Positions 46,727 to 56,193 are shown, counted from the stretch's first letter. The stretch: 64,000 bases of DNA from CAZOZZ01 sp965262425 (GCA_965262425.1 OZ253536.1:2294001-2358000), one strand, 5' to 3'. Program-made: numbers and translations. Notes: generated from the sequence alone by a model not told the origin.

Positions 46727-47287
46727 CTAAGAAACTGCCCCAACGGGTTCCGTAGATATCGCGGCGAATCTCTCCACGGGGGAGAATCGCAGCTTCAGGC
46801 GTTCGTCGGAAAGGCGGGTGCCTCGTTCGACGATGTCGGAAACGAGGGGCATCAGGGAGCCGCCACGGATATTCAGGTCCCGAATCGTCAGGGCTTCGGC
46901 CGCGGGTCGCGAGACAGCCATCGCGTTGCCGTCCCAGTAATGGAGATGGTGCCTGGTTGACGGGTCTTCGACCTCGACCGGCGCCGCCATTTCCAGTGGG
47001 AATTCCCTGTTGACGAGTTTCTCGTCGTCCATCCAGAAAACGATTCCGGATGCATCTTCGGGGACGGCCTGCCAGATGGTCTCCATCGCAACCGAGTCCA
47101 CTGTGCGCAGGGAGATATCAGGTCGAGAAAACGCGAACTGTTCAGCGGCTTTCTGGACTTCGACGTTACCGACTGCGATCAACTCGAGGCGACGGCCATC
47201 AATGGACCCTATCGTTTCAAGCCTTTCGGAAGGACTACGCCCAAGATAGATCCAGATCAGTGCCGTTCTGTGATCGTTTGCATTCAT
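46727..47287 (-). CDS. Hypothetical protein
   Basis: 186 residues from ATG 47287 (MNANDHRTALIWIYLG). The frame is open upstream to 47650, but that stretch is antisense to the glycosyltransferase and low in plausible protein features. The product is soluble, without signal or membrane segments, and contains IGSIDGRRLELIAVGNVEVQKAAEQFAF and SGIVFWMDDEKLVNREFPLEMA. I recognise no family. It is divergent from the glycosyltransferase at 47422, with about 130 bp between. Confidence 0.65.
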   Translation of the reverse strand: MNANDHRTALIWIYLGRSPSERLETIGSIDGRRLELIAVGNVEVQKAAEQFAFSRPDISLRTVDSVAMETIWQAVPEDASGIVFWMDDEKLVNREFPLEMAAPVEVEDPSTRHHLHYWDGNAMAVSRPAAEALTIRDLNIRGGSLMPLVSDIVERGTRLSDERLKLRFSPVERFAAISTEPVGAVS

Positions 47288-47421
47288 GGGTTCTCCATTA
47301 AAAGCGGATGCCTGGACGCGGGTCGGCCCCGTCACGAATCTCAAGCGTCCGCCGTCACCTTTCTCATCGGCCGGAACGGGCCGGCTGTGTAGAACAAATG
47401 TGCTATCGTTGCCTGTTCGTG

Positions 47422-48522
47422 ATGACGAAACTGCTGATCCTGTCTTCCGACACGGGGGAGGGACACAATTCCGCAGCCAGGGCGATACAATCGGCGGCGG
47501 AAGCCGTCCGGTTCCCAGTATCACTTCGAAAACCGCTGGAAGAATCCTCCGCGGCCAATCGCTCGATGGCTCATCTTTACAACCTTTTCCTGACGCATCG
47601 CCCGGGTTGGGTCGGTGGTTTCCTGAAGACCATCGACTTCCTGAAGCCAAACGAGGCCGACTTCTTCTACCGCCGGGCTCGGCGCTACATTCAGCGGTTC
47701 ATCGAATCCGAACGGCCTGACGTTCTGCTTTCCGTGCATCCGATGCTGAATCACCTGATTCAGCGGTGGGTAGGCGAACAGGGACTGGATATCCGTTGCA
47801 TCACGTTCGTCACGGATCCGTTCCCCCCTTTCTGGAAAGGCTGGAGTTCCCCCTATGTTCGAAACTATTTTGTTCTGTCGGATGATGCGGGAGCCCGACT
47901 GGTAGCCGACGGGATCGAAGCCGACAGGATCGAACGGGTGACGATGCCTGTCCGGAACGGATTCAAGCCACGAAGCCCGGATGAAGTCCGAACACTTCGG
48001 GACCGGCTCGGCGTCGAAGGCACAACGATCCTGTTGAACGGAGGGGCCCGTGGCGGTGGGCCTCTCCCCGAACTGGTCCGAACGGTTCGAGAGGCCGCTC
48101 CGGATGCCAACATCATCGTCGTCTGCGGGCACAACCGGCATGTCCTGGAGACAATCAAGGCTATGCGGGATGCCAGAATACGACCTTTTGGGTTCGTCCG
48201 GGATATTCACGACCTGGTCGGCGCTGCAGACCTCGTGATCACGAAACCCGGAGCCCTGGCCACCTACGAAACGCTGGCGTCCGAGGTGCCCGTGGCGTTG
48301 ACCGCTGTCGGCGGCCTGATGCCTCAGGAATCGGGACTGTTCAAGGCGGCGACCAGATGTGGGTTCGGCTTTGCGGTCGAGACGCTCGAGGAGTTGGGCG
48401 AAGTGATACGACAAGGATTGGGGGGATGGCGGGGAAAACGTGACGCCATCCGAAACTTCTACCGCCCGGGATCAACCCAGGAAATCATTGAAAGGATTCA
48501 ACCGTCTCATGTCCGCACGTAA
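47422..48522 (+). CDS. MGDG synthase-like family 28 glycosyltransferase
   Basis: 366 residues from ATG 47422 (MTKLLILSSDTGEGH). The GEGHNSAARAI motif is the nucleotide/acceptor loop shared by monogalactosyldiacylglycerol synthase and MurG. VLSVHPMLNHL and TFVTDPFPPFW follow, and the C-terminal donor-binding domain has LLNGGARGGGPLPELV and DLVITKPGALATYETLA. Likely transfers a hexose to diacylglycerol or another lipid at the membrane face. Its end overlaps the next gene by 14 bp, so the two are coupled. Confidence 0.85.
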   Translation: MTKLLILSSDTGEGHNSAARAIQSAAEAVRFPVSLRKPLEESSAANRSMAHLYNLFLTHRPGWVGGFLKTIDFLKPNEADFFYRRARRYIQRFIESERPDVLLSVHPMLNHLIQRWVGEQGLDIRCITFVTDPFPPFWKGWSSPYVRNYFVLSDDAGARLVADGIEADRIERVTMPVRNGFKPRSPDEVRTLRDRLGVEGTTILLNGGARGGGPLPELVRTVREAAPDANIIVVCGHNRHVLETIKAMRDARIRPFGFVRDIHDLVGAADLVITKPGALATYETLASEVPVALTAVGGLMPQESGLFKAATRCGFGFAVETLEELGEVIRQGLGGWRGKRDAIRNFYRPGSTQEIIERIQPSHVRT

Positions 48523-49663
48523 ACAAATATTCCTGACCGGCACCACCGGTTTTCTCGGAAGCCACCTATGCTGGGCGCTGCTCCTGGAAGGTCACCACGT
48601 AACGGCCCTGGCACGAAGCTCAAAAGCCACGAGCGCAAAGGATCGTGTCGCCGACACTCTGGGCCAGGTCGCCGGGGGTACCGAAGCTCTCGCCGAACAA
48701 TTGGATCGACTGAAAGTCGTCGAAGGTGACATCGCCGCTCCGGGTCTCGGGCTGGACCGATCGGAATTGGCGGAGCTTGAAGCGTCCACGGATGAAGTCT
48801 GGCACAGTGCGGCATCGCTTTCCTTTCTCGACGAGGAACGCGAACAGATCTTTCGAATGAACCTGGACGGGGCACGAAACGTCATCGACCTGGCAGCGGG
48901 AACGCCAGGCAGGCGCTTGCAGCATGTGAGCACAGCCTACATCGCGGGCAAGAGAACAGGTATCGTTCTCGAGAGCGAAATCGACGTGGGTCAGGAATTC
49001 AAGAACCCGTACGAAGAATCGAAATGCCGGGCCGAGCTTGCGCTCGAACAGGCACACCGGGATGGACGGGTCGTCGCATCGGTTTATCGTCCGAGCATAG
49101 TCATCGGAACCTCCGGATCCGGCCGCGCCACACATTTCCATGGCGTATATGCTTTCATCAGGGGTTTGTGGGCCGCCGTTCGACGGCTGCGGCGAAGGCA
49201 GGGCGGGTCCGGTACCGTCGAACTTCCTCTGCGCGTGCTCGGGTCGGAATCGACCACCCTGAACTTCGTCCCGGTCGACTACGTTACCGACGGCATGGTG
49301 GCGATCGCAAAGCAACCTGGCAGCGCCGGCAGGACCTATCACCTCGCCAATCCACAGTCGACGGAAAACCGTCTCTGGCTCGGCATCGTATGCGATCAGC
49401 TCGGGGTCGAAGGCATCCGCTTCGTCGATGAGGAAAGCTTTACCGGAACGCCGATGACGAAACTGGAAGCCCTGTTTCACCGTCAAATGGCGTTCTACAA
49501 CCAGTACCTGAGGGCAGAACCCCGTTTCGATTGTCGGGGGACACTCGAAGCGCTCGTCGGCACACCGATTGGCTGCCCGGACGTGACCGAGAAATTCGCT
49601 CGAAAGATGACGGGCTGGTATATCGACATGCTGAACGGAAAGAGGGAAGCGGAAACAGATTGA
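48509..49663 (+). CDS. Extended SDR, acyl-CoA reductase/thioester reductase-like
   Basis: 384 residues from ATG 48509, inside the end of the glycosyltransferase gene. NAD(P)-binding TGTTGFLGSHL at the N-terminus, then HSAASLSF, LQHVSTAYIAGKR and the catalytic NPYEESKCRAE (YxxxK), YRPSIVIG and LNFVPVDYV. These are the NAD_binding_4 (Male_sterility) features of fatty acyl-CoA reductases and thioester reductases. Pairing with a lipid glycosyltransferase suggests a role in modifying a lipid or its acyl chain; that is inference. Confidence 0.82.
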   Translation: MSARKQIFLTGTTGFLGSHLCWALLLEGHHVTALARSSKATSAKDRVADTLGQVAGGTEALAEQLDRLKVVEGDIAAPGLGLDRSELAELEASTDEVWHSAASLSFLDEEREQIFRMNLDGARNVIDLAAGTPGRRLQHVSTAYIAGKRTGIVLESEIDVGQEFKNPYEESKCRAELALEQAHRDGRVVASVYRPSIVIGTSGSGRATHFHGVYAFIRGLWAAVRRLRRRQGGSGTVELPLRVLGSESTTLNFVPVDYVTDGMVAIAKQPGSAGRTYHLANPQSTENRLWLGIVCDQLGVEGIRFVDEESFTGTPMTKLEALFHRQMAFYNQYLRAEPRFDCRGTLEALVGTPIGCPDVTEKFARKMTGWYIDMLNGKREAETD

Positions 49664-49702
49664 CCCTAAGGACCCTGTATCCCATATGAATACCTGGCAG
49701 GA

Positions 49703-51139
49703 TTACGCCCCCGTCCCGGTTTGACTTAGCTCCTCCATGAACTCCGCGTACCTTCGTCCCAGGTTGTCGGGACGAAATTCCCGCCCGAAGCGGAGTTGGA
49801 CGGCCTGGGCTAGCGCATCCCTGTAGTCGGCGTCGCGAATCAGCTGGCTTGCGATGGCCACAAACTGGCCCGGGTCGGAGGCAATCAGTTCATCCACACC
49901 CACAAGCTCCGCGCCGGAGCTGTCATGGGAATCGGCTGCATGTCCGAGGACGACAACAGGTTTCCCGGCCCCCATCGCATCGAGAACCGACTCCCACCCA
50001 TGACTTTGATAAGAGGCGAGGTAGATGTCGATCTGCGGCAATAGATGGGCGGAATCAGTCTGATGTCCGAGGAACCGCACCTGCGGTAGTACCTCCGCCT
50101 GTCGAAAATCGTTTCTCGCCGCCCGCACGTCGCCGATGCCGGCAAACAGATGGATGTGCTTCGGAAAACGTCGAAGGATTTCCCTTAACGATTCCAGGAA
50201 AGGTTCTCGGGAAATCGTTGGAAGGGTTCCGAATGTCGCGGAGATCGAAGTGGCCCCCCCGATCTCACTTCTTTCAGAGCGGACCGGGGCGAGCCGGGAC
50301 TCGATGTCGGAAGCCGGTGGTATCCATCGGTTGAGCCGATCCGAAAAACGGGTTCGCTCAAGCGAGTCGCGGAATAGGTGAACGCGGCCATCGAATAAGT
50401 CGGCGTCCATCTCACCTTCATGGTTCACGTGGACCTGAACCGGAGTGGGTCTCCCTGCTGCCACTCGTGCGGTTATCTGCTCCGTCAAATTCGCGTGGAA
50501 TAGAACCGCCTGGCAGTCTGATGCCCGAATCGATCGAGTGATGCGATCCGCCCTTTCACAGAAATCGCCCTCAACCGATGCAATTCGGACGTCAGCCTCC
50601 ATGTCGATCCGTTCGGAGTGCGGGCCGCCGGTCGGATTGAAGAACCAGGACGAGGCCCATTCGGTTGTAAACACGATCGATTCGATCCGGTGAGACTTCA
50701 GACCGCGGGTCAAAGTCTGAAGATACCTGCTTGACGCGCTGCCTGGCACCAACCCTCCGACGACATGGGCCACCCTGCGGATCGATTCGGGGCGGGCTGG
50801 TTTTTCTCCGCCACGCCCGATCCGGGAGGCCCACTGTTCGAACACGACCCCGATCTGTCGGGTTTTCCGAGCGCTCAGTCCGGCAACCAGAGCACGCTGA
50901 AAATAGTCGAGGGCCGAAGCGGCATCGTCGGATAGCATTCGGTTTCCTACTTCGAAGGCGACCTCCGCGAGCTTGGCGTTTTCTCCTGCATGGTGCAGCG
51001 CCAGCGTGTAGAAGTGGTTGATCACATCGGAGCGGTAATTCGCGTCCCGGGCAGCAGGGGCGAACAGCCGGACAGCCCGGTCGTAATCTCCGGCCTGGAG
51101 CGCCAAGACTGCTTCTTCATAATCCATGCGACGTCTCAA
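49703..51139 (-). CDS. GT-B glycosyltransferase with N-terminal TPR-like helices
   Basis: 478 residues. The first ~110 are TPR-like helices (EEAVLALQAGDYDRAVRLFAPAA, AASALDYFQRALVAG). A GT-B fold follows: VAHVVGGLVPGSASSRYLQTL, AVLFHANLTEQI, VQVHVNHEGEMD and the donor domain ISATFGTLPTISREPFLESL, LPQVRFLGH, IDIYLASYQSHGWESVLDAMGAGKPVVVLG. It resembles the O-GlcNAc transferase/SPY-like or RfaB-type arrangement. The acceptor is unknown. ATG 51127 is a second possible start. MITE B lies about 40 bp upstream. Confidence 0.75.
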   Translation of the reverse strand: MRRRMDYEEAVLALQAGDYDRAVRLFAPAARDANYRSDVINHFYTLALHHAGENAKLAEVAFEVGNRMLSDDAASALDYFQRALVAGLSARKTRQIGVVFEQWASRIGRGGEKPARPESIRRVAHVVGGLVPGSASSRYLQTLTRGLKSHRIESIVFTTEWASSWFFNPTGGPHSERIDMEADVRIASVEGDFCERADRITRSIRASDCQAVLFHANLTEQITARVAAGRPTPVQVHVNHEGEMDADLFDGRVHLFRDSLERTRFSDRLNRWIPPASDIESRLAPVRSERSEIGGATSISATFGTLPTISREPFLESLREILRRFPKHIHLFAGIGDVRAARNDFRQAEVLPQVRFLGHQTDSAHLLPQIDIYLASYQSHGWESVLDAMGAGKPVVVLGHAADSHDSSGAELVGVDELIASDPGQFVAIASQLIRDADYRDALAQAVQLRFGREFRPDNLGRRYAEFMEELSQTGTGA

Positions 51140-51184
51140 ACGTTTCGAATGCGCAAACGTAAAAACGCCGGATCCAGGGGCTAG

Positions 51185-51454
51185 CAGCCCGTGGTGGAAA
51201 TCTGTAGGGTCGCGTTACGAGCGCCATGGGGCTAGATGCAAGGCGCCACGACGACGTCGATGCTCGCCATCGATCTAGGAGTGGCAACGCCGCAGCTGGC
51301 CCCATGCCGTCGTAACCCGTAGGGCGCAGGGGTCTTCGGGCCTCAGGCTTTGTCATTCGTCGGTCATGATGACAAAGCATCGTTCCGCTCCTCATTTCGC
51401 GCCTGAGACCCGAATACCCCTGCGCGCGACCCTACAGACTTCCACCACGGGCTG
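51185..51454. mobile_element. CTAG-associated MITE, copy B (270 bp)
   Basis: Inverted repeats begin CAGCCCGTGGTGGAAATC at left and CAGCCCGTGGTGGAAGTC read inward at right, flanked by perfect CTAG at 51181-51184 and 51455-51458. It is the inverted orientation of copy A, with the same two-hairpin interior but a small rearranged patch near 51270. It sits between the GT-B gene start and the end of the broken asparaginase gene. Confidence 0.92.
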
Positions 51455-51498
51455 CTAGATCCGGCGTCCGTGCTGCAGAACTGCGAAATGTACGTCCC

Positions 51499-52885
51499 TC
51501 AAGCCCGTGGCGCTCGCTCGAACATATACGCACTATCCTTGATCGTCGACTCGACTCCGTCGTGGACCGCATACCGGCCACCGCTGTAGATAGCAGCTCC
51601 AGCGTGCTCGCCTCGCTTGTTGACCACGTAGAAGTTGACGTTGAAGTTCGGCCGGCCTTCGTCATTGAGCAAGCGCGGATTCGTCGTCTTTTCGACAATC
51701 CGCTTGCAGGCTTCGAGAGCGGCCTGCTCGGGGGACATCCCACGTCTCAGGCTATCGACGGCAAGGAAACTGGCACAGGTCGTCAGGTTCGCTTCTCCGC
51801 GTCCGGTCGACCCGCAGGCACCGACCAACCCATCCACATACAACCCGGCACCGAAAATCGGGGAATCCCCGACTCGGCCGGGAATCTTCCAGGACAGACC
51901 ACTCGTCGTCGTGACGCCGGATACCTCGCCCCTCTCGTTCACGGCGTTGCAGTTGATCGTCCCGTAAATGAGCTCGGGCTCGTACAAAGCGGCGTTCTCG
52001 GATCCTTCCAACGGCGAGATCCAGTCGTCGCGATCACTCAGATTTTCCGCCTCCTCCGCAGAATTTGTGGGCAGTCCAAAGGCCTGTGCGCACATAAGTA
52101 ATTGAAACAAAGTACCTTATTCTTTTGTTCGACGGCGAATATTCCAGTACCCACTTCGGTCGGACGCCTACACCCAGTGCCCGGAGCCCCCGCCGGAGGC
52201 CCCGTTCCCCATCGCCCACACCAGCCGACACCGCGGAGCGCAGCCGAGGGTCAAGGCCGGCGCAGCCGCCGAGCTTGCGAGGGAAGCCTTGAGGCTTGGC
52301 GAGCACCGTGGTCTCCTCAAGCGGCGATGGAAGACGGTTTTACCCACAAATTCTGCGGAAGACCCGATTTTCCTTCCATCGGAGCCAGCGCTCCCGGGCT
52401 TCGTCGGTGAGGAGGTCCATTTCCTTGAAGCCGTGTGCCTTGGCAAATCGAAGGGCGCCTTCCCCTACGATCAGAACGTGGTCGGTCCTCTCCATCACCA
52501 TTTTGGCTACCTTGGAGGGGTTCTTGATGTTCCGGATCGATGCGACGGCGCCGGCTCCATTCGAAGGTCCGTGCATCACGCATGAATCCAGTTCCACGAC
52601 TCCGTCCTCGTTCGGCAACCCGCCGTAACCCACGCTGCGGTCGTTCGGATCGTCCTCGACGATGTTCACGCCCGCTATCACGGCATCGAGGGTGTCTTCA
52701 CCGGAGCGCATCATCTCCATCGCCTTGTCGACGGCCCTTCGCCCGTTCGAGCTGGATATCACGATGGGCCGCGGGGGGCGGGCATCCGCTAAGGACTGAG
52801 CATGCGATTCGATCGGCCCAACAGCGCCCGCCACCGACGCGGCGACAGCTCCTTTCAAGAACCCACGGCGATTCAGGTCGCTCAT
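51499..52885 (-). pseudogene. N4-glycosyl-asparaginase (Ntn hydrolase) split by a MITE
   Basis: The 5' part (52885 to 52366) encodes a twin-arginine signal (NRRGFLKGAVAAS) and the N-terminal region (GYGGLPNEDGVVELDSCVM). The 3' part (52048 to 51499) begins NLSDRDDW and holds the autocleavage site and nucleophile region GTINCNAVNERGEVSGVTTTSG. A 317-bp element between them introduces unrelated sequence and stops the frame. Removing it with one copy of the 8-bp duplication joins WKEN to LSDRDDW in frame, giving a 353-residue protein. The family hydrolyses GlcNAc-Asn or asparagine-type bonds in the periplasm. The locus is non-functional as it stands unless the element excises. Confidence 0.92.
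52049..52365. mobile_element. ISL3-type MITE, copy 1 (317 bp)
   Basis: Ends GCCTCCTCCGCAGAATTTG and the complement of GGGTCTTCCGCAGAATTTG closely match those of the ISL3 element at 11778-13303. The 8-bp duplication GATTTTCC flanks it (52041-52048 and 52366-52373). It has no transposase. The interior is GC-rich with inverted segments and does not match the ISL3 coding region. It interrupts the asparaginase gene. Copy 2 at 57708 is the same length and appears to differ by one base. Confidence 0.93.
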
Positions 52886-53086
52886 ATTTGCTCCTTATCG
52901 TTGATAGCTGTTGTTTTGACGACTCCCCTGACCCGAGCCGGCACGGGATCACCCGGAGTGTCGGCCACGGGCAGTTCGGTCTCCCGGATAACAAATTGCT
53001 GTTGAAACGATGTGATTATAGGAAAAAGATGGTAGCGGCAGGCAATCTTTTTCGAGCCGCGGCTCCAACGAAGCGCCCGGCTGGTT

Positions 53087-53092
53087 TATAAT
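53087..53092 (+). promoter_or_regulatory. -10 box (TATAAT) for the selenocysteine tRNA
   Basis: A perfect consensus TATAAT ends seven bases before the predicted 5' base of the tRNA at 53100, the right spacing for transcription to begin at or next to the mature end. No convincing -35 box was seen at the usual distance. Confidence 0.6.
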
Positions 53093-53099
53093 CGCCTGT

Positions 53100-53197
53100 G
53101 GGAGTGAGTAGGGTCCGGTGACTCTCCTGGCCTTCAAAGCCAGTGGGACGTCGGGGAACCGGCGTTCGGTGGGTTCGACTCCCACGCACTTCCGCCA
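53100..53197 (+). tRNA. selC: tRNA-Sec (anticodon UCA)
   Basis: 98 nt including encoded CCA. The anticodon arm is CTGGC-CTTCAAA-GCCAG, with anticodon TCA in the same loop as the E. coli gene. The D-loop has CCGGTGA, the T arm is GTGGG-TTCGACT-CCCAC, and the acceptor GGGAGTG pairs with CACTTCC. The long variable arm forms an 8-bp stem (GACGTCGG with CCGGCGTT) closed by GGAA. This reads UGA codons as selenocysteine together with SelA, SelB and SelD, none of which is in the window. No selenoprotein gene with an internal TGA was recognised here. Confidence 0.95.
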
Positions 53198-53231
53198 AAA
53201 TTCAGTCCGGACCGGCTTCCCCCATCCCCGT

Positions 53232-53582
53232 CTATGAACCTGCCAGGGACGCCACTGCTTTGGACTCGTCCTCGTAGGTGTCGAAAACCGTCAACAGCTT
53301 CGTCATCTGGAGCAAATCCTTGGCCTTCGTCGTCAGGTTCAAGAGCTTGACGTCGCCCTTGCGGTTGCGAACCGTGGTGTAAGTCGAAACGAGCTCCCCC
53401 AGTCCGGAACTGTCGATGTAGGACACATCGCCAAGGTTCAGGACGAATTTCATGTCACCGTCGTTGACAAACGTGCGGATGTTGTCTCGAAGCAACAGAA
53501 CCGGTTCCCCGATGGTCAAACGCCCGGACAGATCCAGCAGGGTCACCCCATCCATCCTCCGGGTTTTTATCGATAGACTCAT
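53232..53582 (-). CDS. STAS-domain anti-sigma factor antagonist
   Basis: 116 residues, a single STAS domain. VTLLDLSGRLTIGE forms the first strand, and DVSYIDSSGLGELVSTY contains the conserved serine that a partner anti-sigma kinase would phosphorylate. A good GGAGGCTGA site precedes the start. Proteins of this SpoIIAA/RsbV type release a sigma factor when unphosphorylated. No kinase or phosphatase partner lies next to it, so the regulated system is elsewhere. Confidence 0.9.
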   Translation of the reverse strand: MSLSIKTRRMDGVTLLDLSGRLTIGEPVLLLRDNIRTFVNDGDMKFVLNLGDVSYIDSSGLGELVSTYTTVRNRKGDVKLLNLTTKAKDLLQMTKLLTVFDTYEDESKAVASLAGS

Positions 53583-53869
53583 TCAGCCTCCTTCAAATAG
53601 CTCAATATGATCGCGCGGCGTAGATTAACCTCTACTATTCACACTTTCAAGTGTTATTGAAACCGGGGCCTCACTCTCGATCGATCAGAAACCCTTTGTC
53701 TGACCGACGCCGCTCTCAGCAAACGGTAGAAAACGAAGACTTCTCCAACGATTTTGAACGTCCAACGTCCAATCACCTTTGACCTCCATGTAAGGCCTAC
53801 ATAGAACTGGACACAATCCCCTCAGAGTAGTAATTTTCTTAACCGAATCATGAACAAGAGGAGCCGTAA

Positions 53870-54748
53870 ATGCAAACGTGGATAGCCGTGGCCCTGATGG
53901 GCCTGACATTTCAACAGCCAGACGCGGAGACCCGGATCATCCAGTACCTGCAGGAGAACTTGAAACCGGGTGAAGCAGTAGTCGTGTCCGATTTGGCGAA
54001 TGAGGTATTCACTTCGCCCGAAGAGCAGCTGGCACTGAGCGGACTTTTCAACAAATTCTTCAAGATCCCGCTGTTTCTAGTTCAATACAACACGAGTACC
54101 GGTGAAATACCCACCCTGCAGCAAATCTCGGAACAGTTCAGCTTCAAGGTTGAGGGTGAGGCGGACGTGATCCTCCGAATCATGGAGTCGGATCCCAGAG
54201 TCCCAAAATTCTTCGAACGGGATTCCGCAACCGGTGAGATCACCAGCATCGACGTTGAGCCGATCCGTGCACACCCCCAGTTCGGGAAAGCCGTCGAACG
54301 GACGATTGCCGGCTGGGAAGGAAAACCCGTACCACCGTTCGCCATCCAGAACTTCGACGGCAGTGCCCTGACTTCAGAGATGGTCGCCGGATCGCCTCAC
54401 CTGGTCTACATCTGGTTCACGAACTGCCCGCCATGTGTCAAGACAGCTCCACTACTGGTCGAGTTGTACGATCAATACGCTGAAAAAGGTTTCGAGATCG
54501 TTGCGGCCAATGCAGACCAGGTGCTCGAACTACCCTATGACGACGAAATGCGAGCCGCGTATATCGAAAAACTGGGCATCGAATTCAAAACAGCCCACCT
54601 GAACACCGAGATGCAGAACGCGTACGGCGGCATCAACTTATTCCCGACCATGTTCTTTGTGAACAGTCAGGGCGTTGTCGTGCAACACTTCGTCAACTTC
54701 CAGGAAAAAGAGGTTTTGGACGGCGCCATCAACATGGCGTTGCAGTAG
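53870..54748 (+). CDS. TlpA-like thioredoxin-fold protein with N-terminal extension
   Basis: 292 residues, with AGAGGAG about 8 nt upstream. A short hydrophobic N-terminus (WIAVALMGLTF) may be a signal. Residues 1-140 are a domain I do not recognise (AVVVSDLANEVFTSPEEQLALSGLFNKFF). The C-terminal ~150 residues are a TlpA/ResA fold with VPPFAIQNFDGS, the redox pair YIWFTNCPPCVKTAPLLVELY, and cis-Pro region LFPTMFFVNSQG. It probably handles disulfide exchange outside the cytoplasm. The monohaem cytochrome on the opposite strand ends 33 bp away. Confidence 0.85.
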   Translation: MQTWIAVALMGLTFQQPDAETRIIQYLQENLKPGEAVVVSDLANEVFTSPEEQLALSGLFNKFFKIPLFLVQYNTSTGEIPTLQQISEQFSFKVEGEADVILRIMESDPRVPKFFERDSATGEITSIDVEPIRAHPQFGKAVERTIAGWEGKPVPPFAIQNFDGSALTSEMVAGSPHLVYIWFTNCPPCVKTAPLLVELYDQYAEKGFEIVAANADQVLELPYDDEMRAAYIEKLGIEFKTAHLNTEMQNAYGGINLFPTMFFVNSQGVVVQHFVNFQEKEVLDGAINMALQ

Positions 54749-54781
54749 GACGTGGCGGGCTTAACCCTCGTCTCTTCCAAC

Positions 54782-55039
54782 TCAGGGTTGAACAGGGACG
54801 GTGGTGGGTCCGAAGCTAGACGCCATACCGCCGGGTTTCTTCTTATAGCCCACGAGCGAGTATTTGTGGGTTTTGTAGTACTTACCGGCATCGTTGAGGT
54901 CCGGTTTCCCCAGAGCGGTGTGGCAGGTCAGGCAGCTTTTCTTTTCCTTCTTGGCAAACTCCGGAGTACCACTGGCTTGAGGCGTCCATGCCAGAGCCAG
55001 CGCGCCGATTATGGATGCTAGGAGCAGTAGTTTCTTCAT
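54782..55039 (-). CDS. Small secreted c-type cytochrome-like protein
   Basis: 85 residues with a signal peptide (MKKLLLLASIIGALALAWTPQASG) and one haem-binding CxxCH (SCLTCHTALG). The rest is Lys/Gly-rich. It would carry one covalently attached haem in the periplasm and serve as an electron carrier. GGAGGGC precedes the start. Confidence 0.85.
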   Translation of the reverse strand: MKKLLLLASIIGALALAWTPQASGTPEFAKKEKKSCLTCHTALGKPDLNDAGKYYKTHKYSLVGYKKKPGGMASSFGPTTVPVQP

Positions 55040-55144
55040 GATAGCCCTCCGGAGGGTCGCACTCCCGCTGGCACCGACATCTGGTTCACAAGATGCCCGG
55101 CTGGGCCGAAGATACGGGGTCTTGTGCTACGATAACATACAACC

Positions 55145-56164
55145 ATGTTCTCAGTCCTTAGACCCCTTCTCGGCATTTTCGTTTGCTCGACTTTAGCCCT
55201 GGCCCAGACAAAAGACTTTACGTTGAGAGTCGACGTGCCCGTCGTCAGCCTGGACGTTTCGGTGACGACTGCCACGGGACAGCCGGTGGAGGGATTGGCG
55301 CCCGAAGATTTCGAAGTTTACGAGAATGGTGTCCGGCAGGACATTCGCTATTTCGGATCGAGCACGGCGCCCTACCATGTTTATCTCCTTTTCGACAGCA
55401 GCGGTAGCACCCGACACAAGTGGGACTTCATGAGACGCTCGGTGGAAGGGTTCCTGGGATTCATCAAGCCTCAGGACCGGATCTCAATCGGGATATTCGA
55501 TGCCGGTCTCAAGACGCTTACAGACTGGGACGACCCGCGGGAAAAAGCGCTGGGAGCGCTCGACCCGTTGATCGCCGAGCGCGAATCGGGCGGCACGACC
55601 GAGTTCTACAAGTCGCTGGAGAAGGCCCTCGAGAAATCGTTCAAGGGCATTCGGGAACGACGGGCCATCATCGTTCTGACAGATGGCCGGGACACTTCGC
55701 TGTACCGGGAAATCATCCGTCGAAACCGCGTTATGGACTCCGGGGAGGACCGCGGCTTCCGAGGCCTCTACAAGGCCGCCGGGAAGGAAGGCATCTCCGT
55801 CCACTTCATCGCGGTAAACACGGACCGGAACTTAGAGGAGAACACGGAAGGCGCCGACGAATATCGTAACCTCCAGTTCATATATAAGAACTCGGCCGTG
55901 CCGGAACGATATCTGGAACAAGTGCGAGACCGGATGGAAAAGGTCGCCGAAGCTTCAGGAGGGCGTGTGCTGTTTCCGCGAACGATCGAAGATGTGATTC
56001 CCCTTTACGAGGAAATCGGCAGAGATCTCGGTCACGCCTACAGTCTGGGCTATGTCCCGGCGAAGGCCCGGCCCGATGAAGGGTTGAGACGGATCGTCGT
56101 AAAGATGGGCAACGAGGAATATCGGATCCGCCAATCGAGGGCAGGCTACTACGCAAAACAGTAG
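55145..56164 (+). CDS. VWFA-related domain protein, secreted
   Basis: 339 residues with signal peptide (LLGIFVCSTLALAQ). The fold begins with an Ig-like strand set (VDVPVVSLDVSVTTATGQPVEGLAPEDFEVYENGV). The metal-ion-dependent adhesion site follows: YLLFDSSGSTRHKWD (a DxSxS variant, DSSGS) and VLTDGRDTS. This matches the VWFA-related family (TIGR03436) abundant in Acidobacteriota, which is part of the basis for the taxonomic guess. The ligand is unknown. Confidence 0.87.
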   Translation: MFSVLRPLLGIFVCSTLALAQTKDFTLRVDVPVVSLDVSVTTATGQPVEGLAPEDFEVYENGVRQDIRYFGSSTAPYHVYLLFDSSGSTRHKWDFMRRSVEGFLGFIKPQDRISIGIFDAGLKTLTDWDDPREKALGALDPLIAERESGGTTEFYKSLEKALEKSFKGIRERRAIIVLTDGRDTSLYREIIRRNRVMDSGEDRGFRGLYKAAGKEGISVHFIAVNTDRNLEENTEGADEYRNLQFIYKNSAVPERYLEQVRDRMEKVAEASGGRVLFPRTIEDVIPLYEEIGRDLGHAYSLGYVPAKARPDEGLRRIVVKMGNEEYRIRQSRAGYYAKQ

Positions 56165-56193
56165 GGCGATCGGTGGCGATCAAGACAAGAATA

